Shown here: positions 42,355-50,393 of the stretch, one piece after another
How positions within the stretch are numbered: the stretch's first letter is position 1
Layout of the letters: each line of letters opens with the position of its first letter
The notes under the pieces: model-generated
Told to the model about the DNA's origin: nothing
The model's database searches: none
Seen by the model: only the letters and a program-made list of their open reading frames with translations
Program-made: the position numbers and the translations under genes
NCBI GenBank assembly: GCA_035645695.1
Contig: DASQMC010000013.1
Span: 26,864 to 90,863 of the forward strand
Direction: 5' to 3'
Source of the DNA: JAIVJZ01 sp035645695
GTDB taxonomy: Bacteria; Acidobacteriota; Blastocatellia; Pyrinomonadales; Pyrinomonadaceae
Length of the DNA stretch: 64,000 nucleotides

Positions 42355-44322
42355 TCAGACCTTCGCGAAAATTTCCGCCGGTTCGCCGATGTCGCGCGCC
42401 GAGGGCGTGATGATCGTCTTGGCGTTGACGTAAATCTTTTCGCCCTTCTGCACGGCGCGGCGCACGTCGTCTTCGGAGACGAACTCGACGGCCTTGTGCC
42501 CGTTCGTTTGCGCCTGTGCCGGTTTAGCCTGTGCGTTGCCGCCCTGCGGCGGCGCGGCGGTGGAGGGGGCAGTAGTAGTTGTTGTTGTAGTGGCGACAGG
42601 CGGGGGCGCGCTCGGCGCGTGTGCGCCTGTAGTTGCGCTGCTGCCGCTGCCGCCGTTGCCGCCGTTCTCTTGCGCGGTCGGCGCGGCTTCGGCGTGCGGG
42701 GCGGCCGCGCTCTTGGATTGCACCCAGTTCGGATCGATCTCGTTCATGGGTTGCACGGGCGCGGGCGATTCGGTCGGCCGCATCGCGGCGTTGTAGACAG
42801 GTGTGGGCTGGCTCGCGTTCCGGTTCGACAGGAAGCGATCCACGATGGCCGCAACGTCCTCGCGGCTGACTTTGCCGCCCGGCTGCACTGCTGCCCCTTG
42901 CCTCTGCGGCGGCGGCGCATTCGTGTCTAGCGGCGCGGACGTTTGTGCGCCGGAGCGCGCGGGTCGCGCGCTCTTGACGGGGCGCGTCTCGAAGGCGACG
43001 CGCTTGATGTCCATCAGGTGCAGCGGCGAGATGTTGTCGGATGTGACGTTGCCGCCCCAGGAACCGCAGCCGAGCGTCATCGAGGGAGGCAGCGCGGTGG
43101 AGAAGCCGATTGCGCCGTGCGTCGTCGGCGTGTTGACGACGACGCGCGAGGCGGGCATCTCCATGCCGTAAGCCACCGCCACGTCGCGCGAGCGCGTGTG
43201 GATTCCGGCGGTGTGTCCCATCCCGCCGTAACTCAAAATCTCGAAGCAACGCGCCGCCCCGCGCTCCACGCCGTCTTCGACGTAGAAGGCGAGGATGGGC
43301 GACAGTTTCTCCATCGAGAGCGGGTGCTCGCGCCCGACGCCGCCCACGTCCGCCATCAGGCAGCGCGTTCCCGGCGGCACGTTCAGCCCCGCCATCCGCG
43401 CGATCACTTCGACCGACTTGCCGACGATGCCCGGATTCAAAGTGCGTTGCGGCGTGGCGACGACTTTCGCGAGTTGATCCGCCTCGGCCGCGCTCAAAAA
43501 ATGCCCGCCCTGTTGTTCAAACTCGGCGCGCACCGCTTTCGCCACGGGCGCGTCGGCCACAACCGCCTGCTCCGAAGCGCAGATCGTGCCGTTGTCGAAA
43601 GTCTTGCCCGTCAAAATATTCTGCACGGCCACGGGGATGTCTGCGGTGCGCTCGACGAAGACGGGCACGTTGCCGGGGCCGACGCCGAAGGCGGGCTTGC
43701 CCGACGAATAAGCCGCGCGCACGAGGCCGATGCCGCCCGTCGCCAGTATCACGGCCGTCAGGCGGTTCTTCATCAGGGCTTCCGTGCCTTCGATGGTGGC
43801 GGTTGACATGCAGCCGATGGCATCGGCGGGCAAGCCTTCCTTGATCGCCACTTCGCGCATGATGCGCGCCGTCTCGTTGATGCACTTCGCGGCCGACGGG
43901 TGCGGCGACAAAACGATGGCGTTGCGGGATTTTATAGCGATGAGGATTTTGAAGATCGCCGTGGAGGTGGGGTTCGTCGAGGGGATGATGCCGCACACGA
44001 CGCCGCGCGGGCTGGCGATCTCCACCACGTCTTGCGATTCGGAGACGACGCCGACCGTGCGCAAATTGCGAAACGCATTCCACACGTCTTCCGACGCGAA
44101 GCGGTTCTTCTCGCGCTTGTCGTCGGCGATGCCGAAGCCCGTCTCCTCGACGGCCATCGCGCCGAGCCGGGCTGCATCCCGCAAAGCGGCCTGCGCCATC
44201 GCCTCGCAGATGCGGTCGATGCGCGCCTGATCGAATCGCGCCAGTTCGACCTGCGCGCGGTGCGCCGCCTCGACCGCATCGCGCGCCTGCTGCACCGAGA
44301 CAAGGTCTTTGTCAACTGACAT
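42355..44322 (-). CDS. Microcompartment aldehyde dehydrogenase with long bipartite C-terminal tail
   Basis: The 655-aa enzyme is a CoA-acylating-type aldehyde dehydrogenase as found in BMCs (EutE/PduP group). Residues 1-449 hold the catalytic core: the EETGFG region, IIPSTNPTSTAIFKILIA, GPGNVPVFVERTADI and the catalytic Cys in NGTICASEQAVV. The core is followed by about 206 extra residues. These comprise a Pro/Gln linker, an amphipathic helix resembling an encapsulation peptide (REDVAAIVDRFLSNR, about 488-502), a Thr/Ala/Pro-rich spacer, and a conserved-looking C-terminal unit (VSEDDVRRAVQKGEKIYVNA then ITPSARDIGE, about 615-650) reminiscent of a segment in other BMC proteins. It is the only enzyme of obvious core metabolism in the cluster. 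Confidence 0.92.
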   Translation of the reverse strand: MSVDKDLVSVQQARDAVEAAHRAQVELARFDQARIDRICEAMAQAALRDAARLGAMAVEETGFGIADDKREKNRFASEDVWNAFRNLRTVGVVSESQDVVEIASPRGVVCGIIPSTNPTSTAIFKILIAIKSRNAIVLSPHPSAAKCINETARIMREVAIKEGLPADAIGCMSTATIEGTEALMKNRLTAVILATGGIGLVRAAYSSGKPAFGVGPGNVPVFVERTADIPVAVQNILTGKTFDNGTICASEQAVVADAPVAKAVRAEFEQQGGHFLSAAEADQLAKVVATPQRTLNPGIVGKSVEVIARMAGLNVPPGTRCLMADVGGVGREHPLSMEKLSPILAFYVEDGVERGAARCFEILSYGGMGHTAGIHTRSRDVAVAYGMEMPASRVVVNTPTTHGAIGFSTALPPSMTLGCGSWGGNVTSDNISPLHLMDIKRVAFETRPVKSARPARSGAQTSAPLDTNAPPPQRQGAAVQPGGKVSREDVAAIVDRFLSNRNASQPTPVYNAAMRPTESPAPVQPMNEIDPNWVQSKSAAAPHAEAAPTAQENGGNGGSGSSATTGAHAPSAPPPVATTTTTTTAPSTAAPPQGGNAQAKPAQAQTNGHKAVEFVSEDDVRRAVQKGEKIYVNAKTIITPSARDIGEPAEIFAKV

Positions 44323-44335
44323 AACGCCTCCACAG

Positions 44336-44448
44336 CCGTCCGTTGTCAGTGGTCAGTTGTCAGTTGTTTTGTCTGTTCCGGGCTGCGTGACTGACGCCGA
44401 ACGAGCCGCTTGTCAAACACGAAACAACGGACAACGGACAACGGACGG
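44336..44448 (-). repeat. Heptamer hairpin H13 (GTCAGTT/CGGACAA type)
   Basis: The left arm 44336-44371 (CCGTCCGTTGTC then GTCAGTT-type units) pairs with 44421-44448 (CGGACAA units), the left arm having one extra unit. It lies between the first BMC-H gene and the aldehyde dehydrogenase gene. Units are related to H2 at 9699. Confidence 0.82.
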
Positions 44449-44451
44449 ATT

Positions 44452-44859
44452 TTACTTCGACCGTTCCTTGTTATTTTCGCGCGTGCCCGCCGGGAGGGAG
44501 CGCCCCTGATCGCCTTCGCCGAGTTCGCCGCGCGAGCCGCCGCCGCCTTGAAGGGCGCGCTCGTCGGGGCTGTGGCCGGTGCGCCCGTCCTTGGGCAGCA
44601 CGCGCTCGACTTCGCCGTGCGGGCGCGGGATGACGTGAACGCTGATGAGTTCGCCGACGCGACGCGCGGCGGCCGCGCCCGCGTCCGTCGCGGCCTTGAC
44701 CGCGCCCACGTCGCCGCGCACGAAGATCGTCACGTAACCCGCGCCGATGTATTCTTTCCCTAACAGTTGAACGTTGGCGGCCTTGACCATCGCGTCAGCC
44801 GCTTCGACCGCGCCGACAAAACCTTTCGTCTCGACCATTCCCAGTGCTTCGAGAGGCAT
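44452..44859 (-). CDS. Bacterial microcompartment shell protein (BMC-H), first gene of the cluster
   Basis: The 135-aa shell protein has one BMC domain in residues 1-90 (MPLEALGMVETKGFVGAVEA, IGAGYVTIFVRGDVGAVKAA, LISVHVIPRPHGEVE). It is paralogous to the gene at 38827. A 45-residue Gly/Arg/Glu-rich tail follows. The ATG at 44859 has GAGGAG 8 nt upstream. Longer in-frame versions up to 45072 run over the divergent promoter of the RodZ-like gene and were rejected. It should build hexameric facets with the second BMC-H. A promoter for the whole cluster must lie in 44860-44990 but is not clear. Confidence 0.95.
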   Translation of the reverse strand: MPLEALGMVETKGFVGAVEAADAMVKAANVQLLGKEYIGAGYVTIFVRGDVGAVKAATDAGAAAARRVGELISVHVIPRPHGEVERVLPKDGRTGHSPDERALQGGGGSRGELGEGDQGRSLPAGTRENNKERSK

Positions 44860-44990
44860 GAGTCGTCTCCTCGCTTTGCTGTGATTGTAGAAATTAAAAA
44901 CGATTTCAGTTTGGTTGCCTGAACGCGTCAACGTAGCACCCCGCGCGGCAAGAATCAAGGCACGCGCCTCTTTCCCCGAAAAACTTGAGT

Positions 44991-45020
44991 TTGACACGCT
45001 CGCACGGCGCAAGTTATATT
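44991..45020 (+). promoter_or_regulatory. Sigma70-type promoter of the RodZ-like gene
   Basis: TTGACA (44991-44996) and TATATT (45015-45020) are 18 nt apart. The predicted start near 45027 leaves a 100-nt leader to GTG 45128 and rules out longer N-termini. Confidence 0.85.
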
Positions 45021-45127
45021 GCGCCAAAAGTTGCGGCGCGCTCGAAAGGCGTCGCGTGAGGCCGGCGAACACAAAAGAACGGCCTTTAACTCCGTCGACC
45101 GTTTCGCTCCTGAGAACAAGCGATCAA

Positions 45128-46000
45128 GTGAACCCTAAGACCCCTGACCAGAACTCTGAAGAACTCGCGAGAGGTGCTGGCGGGGGCGAATCTTCTCTCG
45201 GCGCGCGTCTGCGCCAGGCGCGCGAAGCGAGGGGCGTCTCGCTGCGCGAACTCTCCGATCAGACGCGCATCGCGCGCCGCTACCTAGAAGCCATCGAAGC
45301 CGACGACCACAAGGAACTGCCCGGCGGCATCTTCAATCGCTCCTTTATCAAAGCCTACGCCAAGGCCGTCGGCTTCAACGAGGCCGAGGCCGTCAGCGCA
45401 TATACGGAGGTGGCGCGCGCGCGCGGCGAAACGCCCGACGAACTCCCGACCTCGCGCCAGTCGTCGCACATCTACATGGACGGCGACACGTCGCGTTCGC
45501 CCATCATCACCGCCCTTTTGAGTTTCGTTATCCTCGCCATCATCTCGCTCGGCATCTACGCCGGGCTGCACTACTATCAGCGACGCAACGCCGACCTGTC
45601 GGCCGCGCCCCCCGCGACTCAGACGGACGCGGCCGCCCCCACGGCCAACCCCGGCACGAACGATCAAACGCTGCCCGCGCAAGGCCAGCCCGCCGCGCCC
45701 GCGACCGATTCGGCGGCGAACGGCCTGCGCGTCCAGATCAAGGCGAAAGGCGAAGACGTTTGGCTGCGCACGCGCCTCGACGAGGAATCGAACAGCGATG
45801 GGATTCTGACGGCCGATCAAGTCAGAGACTATCAGCCGTCGCAGCGCCTGACCGTGCAATTCTCCAAGAGTAAGGCGACGGCCATCGAGATCACGATCAA
45901 CGGCCGTCCGGCGGTCGTGCCGGTGGACGCCAAAGGCAAGCCGCTCGTCGAGTTGGTGATCACGAAGGACGGTTACGAACAACTGCTGCAACAGCCCTAG
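45128..46000 (+). CDS. RodZ-like membrane HTH protein
   Basis: The 290-aa protein has an N-terminal Xre-type helix-turn-helix (about 24-85: GARLRQAREARGVSLRELSDQ, ARRYLEAIEADDHKELPGGIF, FIKAYAKAVGF), the HTH_25 type of RodZ. One transmembrane helix follows (about 121-148). An Ala/Pro/Thr-rich linker leads to a periplasmic beta-domain of the DUF4115 type (LRVQIKAKGEDVWLRTRLDE... VVPVDAKGKPLVELVITKDGYEQLL). RodZ links MreB to the envelope; this protein may do so or be a membrane-bound regulator. The GTG start fits the mapped promoter. It is divergent from the BMC cluster. Confidence 0.85.
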   Translation: MNPKTPDQNSEELARGAGGGESSLGARLRQAREARGVSLRELSDQTRIARRYLEAIEADDHKELPGGIFNRSFIKAYAKAVGFNEAEAVSAYTEVARARGETPDELPTSRQSSHIYMDGDTSRSPIITALLSFVILAIISLGIYAGLHYYQRRNADLSAAPPATQTDAAAPTANPGTNDQTLPAQGQPAAPATDSAANGLRVQIKAKGEDVWLRTRLDEESNSDGILTADQVRDYQPSQRLTVQFSKSKATAIEITINGRPAVVPVDAKGKPLVELVITKDGYEQLLQQP

Positions 46001-46200
46001 CCCTGAGCCGCGCCGTGCCACGTCCGCGACGCTCGCACACACTTGCCGCCCGACGGAACGCCGGGCTTGCGCCCGCCCACGCGCTTTGCTACGCTCACCT
46101 TTAGTCCAAACTTCATACGTTCAATTTTCCATCCCGCCGGTGCGCGGCCGTCGCCGAGCGCTCCGTTCGAGTTTTTGGAAGGGAGTATTTTTAATCCGAC

Positions 46201-47670
<1,470 letters not shown>

Positions 47671-47706
47671 GGGTAAGCGGTAAGGCTGAACGCGAAAACG
47701 CATCAA

Positions 47707-47734
47707 GGGCGGCGTGCTGTTGAGCACGCCGCCC
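47707..47734 (+). terminator. Hairpin after guaB
   Basis: A perfect 12-bp GC-rich stem, GGGCGGCGTGCT / AGCACGCCGCCC, with a 4-nt loop lies 37 nt after the stop. There is no T-run, so it may be terminator or 3'-end stabiliser. Confidence 0.7.
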
Positions 47735-47805
47735 CTGACGCATTTATCGCAGCCGCTTACACGTTGCCGTCTATCGACGTAGCTACCGGCGCGCGGCTTG
47801 GCAGT

Positions 47806-48069
47806 TCACACGTCGCCGCCGTTTTGCCCGGTGAGCCGGCGCAGTTCGGCCATTGATTCTTCGAGCCGCGCCGCCCTCCGGTCGTTTTGATCAAGCCGCT
47901 CCTCGTGTCTTCCCGCCAGTTCCAACAACACCACGAACGACTCTTCCAGACGCACGCGGCGGGCGCGATCAATTGCATCCGACTCAGCCAGTTGGCTGGT
48001 TGAGGCGGTCAGCCGTGCCAGCGTGTCGAGGATGAACTCCATCTGCCGCTGCCGTTCTTCATCCGTCAT
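47806..48069 (-). CDS. Small coiled-coil protein of unknown function
   Basis: The 87-aa protein is almost entirely helical with heptad-like spacing (MEFILDTLARLTASTSQLAE, RARRVRLEESFVVLLELA, RRAARLEESMAELRRLTG). No signal peptide or membrane segment is present. Short coiled-coil proteins of this kind are frequent in Acidobacteriota, and their function is unknown. GAGAGG 6-7 nt before the ATG supports translation. It is followed by no obvious terminator and is convergent with guaB. Confidence 0.65.
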   Translation of the reverse strand: MTDEERQRQMEFILDTLARLTASTSQLAESDAIDRARRVRLEESFVVLLELAGRHEERLDQNDRRAARLEESMAELRRLTGQNGGDV

Positions 48070-48119
48070 CGCGCCTCTCGCTTTCTTATAAACGATTACC
48101 CCGCTAAAGGCCGCCGGGT

Positions 48120-49022
48120 TTACTTCTTATTCGCCTTGGGCGAATGGCTGTTGAAGATCGTTTCGATCCAGACGCCGGTGTTGATGAAACCCGTGCCCCA
48201 GGTCTTCCACTCGTCAGGGAGCCCGATCGCTTTGAGTTGTTCGACGGTCTTCCCTTCCGCCATCCCTTTGCGGACGTGGGCGGTCGTCTCGGTCAACATG
48301 CGCCGGTAGAGTTTGAGATCGTCGAGCGTTGAGAGGGGGCCGTGGCCGGGGATGATCTTCACGTCCGCCGGGACGCGCGCGATGACGGCTTCGATGTTTC
48401 GCGTCAGCCCTTCGACGCTGCCGCCGTGTTCGAGATCGACGAACGGGAAGCGACCGGCGAAGAAATGATCGCCCAAGTGGACGACGTTCGACGCGGTGAA
48501 GAACATGACGCTGTCGCCGTCCGTGTGGCCCGCGGGGAAATGTATAACGCGAATCTCCTCGCCGTTGAAATGAATGGAAACCGACTCGTTAAAAGTGATG
48601 ATGGGGAGAGCCTCTTTGGGCGAGGCGGGAATTTTCTGCCCGCGCACCGTCTGCTCGGTGGCGAGCCGCGCGCGGACGTTGTCGTGCGCGACGATGGTCG
48701 CCTCTTTGCCGAACACGCGGTTGCTGCCCGTGTGGTCGCCGTGGTAGTGAGTGTTCAGGACGAAGCGCAACTGGCCGGGGTTGAGCTCTTTGAGCGCGGC
48801 GCGAATCTTGTCCGCGAGCGGCGCGAATTGATCATCGACGATGAGCAGGCCGTCCGCGCCCGCCGAGACGCCGATGTTGCCGCCCGCGCCTTCGAGCATG
48901 TAGATGTTGCCCGACACTTTCGTCGCCTTCATCTGCACCTTGGAAAAGTCCTGTTGCGCCCGCGCGTGGGCGGCGGTGAAGCAAACGACGAGCAGAGCAT
49001 AAACGTACAGGCGACGACGCAT
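48120..49022 (-). CDS. Exported metallo-beta-lactamase-fold hydrolase
   Basis: The 300-aa protein has a signal peptide (residues 1-22) and the MBL fold. The metal site THYHGDH is at 91-97; a second His is in FPAGHTDGDSVMFF, Asp in VVHLGDHFF and a final His in IIPGHGPLS. The arrangement fits the cyclase/quinoprotein-type MBL group often annotated as a beta-lactamase superfamily member. Subclass B beta-lactamase activity cannot be claimed from sequence. The ATG at 49022 follows GGAGGG by 8 nt. It is 50 bp upstream of the coiled-coil gene on the same strand. Confidence 0.88.
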   Translation of the reverse strand: MRRRLYVYALLVVCFTAAHARAQQDFSKVQMKATKVSGNIYMLEGAGGNIGVSAGADGLLIVDDQFAPLADKIRAALKELNPGQLRFVLNTHYHGDHTGSNRVFGKEATIVAHDNVRARLATEQTVRGQKIPASPKEALPIITFNESVSIHFNGEEIRVIHFPAGHTDGDSVMFFTASNVVHLGDHFFAGRFPFVDLEHGGSVEGLTRNIEAVIARVPADVKIIPGHGPLSTLDDLKLYRRMLTETTAHVRKGMAEGKTVEQLKAIGLPDEWKTWGTGFINTGVWIETIFNSHSPKANKK

Positions 49023-49399
49023 AAAATTTCCCTCCGCGAGTTTTCTTCCGCATGTCTTAGGAAGCCTGTGAGACTCCTTCACGCACGCGACACTTATGAT
49101 CGAATCATTTGTCATACCCCGAAGCCGCACAGTAACCTTTTCGGCGACGGAGCGTCAACCGGGCGGCGCGCGTGCGCCCGGCGGTTTCGCGTCGAAGGTT
49201 GAAAGCGTCTGAAAGAGGTCGTTTCCGCCGCGCAGAAAGTTTGCGCCGGGCGACGGGTTAATCGTGCACGGATCGCCGGACACCTGTCGGCCGGGACATG
49301 CGCCGCGCGGCCGCCGGGCGAGGCGATCCGGGCGCGTATCAGCCGCAACTTTGAACGCCGGCACCGGACGGCACCGCGATTGCAACCACGGAATACTCG
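49023..49399. other. Divergent intergenic region
   Basis: This 377-bp stretch lies between the divergent MBL and lipid-kinase genes. It must hold both promoters. I cannot identify convincing boxes. No gene or hairpin is supported. Confidence 0.4.
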
Positions 49400-50320
49400 A
49401 TGACGGAGAAAAAACGAACGATCAGGTTGATCTCGAATCCGAACGCGGGGCGCGGCGGTCGCAGGCGCGCGGCTGAAGTGGCGCGCTTTTGCGAATTGCT
49501 CGGCGCACGCGGAATCGAAGTTGAAACGTTGACGACAAACGCACCGGGAGATGCGACGAGGCTTGCGGCCGAAGCGGCGCGCGACGGCGTGAGCGAGGTT
49601 ATAGTTTCGGGCGGCGACGGTACGATCAACGAGGCGTTGCAGGGCTTGGTGGGGACGCATGTGCGGCTCGGCATCTGGCCTGCGGGCACGGCGAACGTGC
49701 TGGCGCGCGAGCTACATCTGCCGTTCGACGCTGAGGGCGCGGCAGGCGTTATAGCGCGCGGCGACGTGCGCCGCATCTACGCGGGCTGCGCGACGGAAGA
49801 TGTGAGCGGCGCGCGTCGTTATTTTTTTCTGATGGCGGGCATCGGGCTTGACGCTTCGGTTGTCGAGCGCGTGCGCCCGCGTCTCAAGCGGCGCGTGGGC
49901 GAGGGAGCGTTCTGGGTGTCGGGACTCGGCCACCTCTTGCGCTGGCGACCCGTCTCCTTCCGCGTCGAAGTCGAAGGGCAGACCTACCCGGCCACCTTCG
50001 CCGCCTTCGGCCGCGCCGCGCACTACGGCGGCGACTTGAGCGTCACGCCCGGCGCGCGGCTCGACGCGCCGGAGTTTGAAATCTGCATCGTCAATTCGCA
50101 CAGCCGCCTGCGCTTCCTCCGACTGCTCGCGCACGCGCTCGGCCGCGAAGGCGTGCGCCGCGAGATTCCGGGCGTCAGCTACGTGCGTGCGACGCGTGCG
50201 CGCGCGACGGGCGATGCGCGCATGCAGGTTGACGGCGAGTTGACGGGGCAAATGCCCGTGACTTTCGAGATCGCGCCCGAACCCGTCGAAGTCATCGCGC
50301 CGCGCGAGACGAAGCGCTAA
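49400..50320 (+). CDS. Diacylglycerol/lipid kinase (DagK/YegS family)
   Basis: The 306-aa soluble kinase phosphorylates a lipid such as diacylglycerol, or a related sphingoid/undecaprenol substrate. It has the N-terminal RLISNPNAGRGG motif, the catalytic GGDGTINEAL (71-80) and GIWPAGTANVLARELHLP, all hallmarks of the DAGKc domain. A C-terminal beta-sandwich follows (SFRVEVEGQTYPATFAAFGRAAHYGGDLSVTPGARLDAPEFEICIV, DARMQVDGEL). The length is typical. The start codon follows GATGACGGAG-like sequence; no strong ribosome-binding site is visible. Confidence 0.92.
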   Translation: MTEKKRTIRLISNPNAGRGGRRRAAEVARFCELLGARGIEVETLTTNAPGDATRLAAEAARDGVSEVIVSGGDGTINEALQGLVGTHVRLGIWPAGTANVLARELHLPFDAEGAAGVIARGDVRRIYAGCATEDVSGARRYFFLMAGIGLDASVVERVRPRLKRRVGEGAFWVSGLGHLLRWRPVSFRVEVEGQTYPATFAAFGRAAHYGGDLSVTPGARLDAPEFEICIVNSHSRLRFLRLLAHALGREGVRREIPGVSYVRATRARATGDARMQVDGELTGQMPVTFEIAPEPVEVIAPRETKR

Positions 50321-50342
50321 GGGCGGCGCGGTGATCGACGCC

Positions 50343-50393
50343 CGCGATAAACTATCAGCCCTTCGACCGCGATAAATTTCATCCCTTCAACCA
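50343..50393. repeat. Short imperfect tandem duplication at the M61 3' end
   Basis: Two adjacent ~25-bp copies start CGCGATAAA and end CCCTTCGACC / CCCTTCAACC. The second copy overlaps the last codons of the M61 gene. It may be a slippage product. Confidence 0.5.

Noticed and set aside
44860..45072. N-terminal extension of the first BMC-H protein
   Set aside because: It overlaps the divergent promoter at 44991-45020, has no BMC homology, and the ATG at 44859 has a strong ribosome-binding site.
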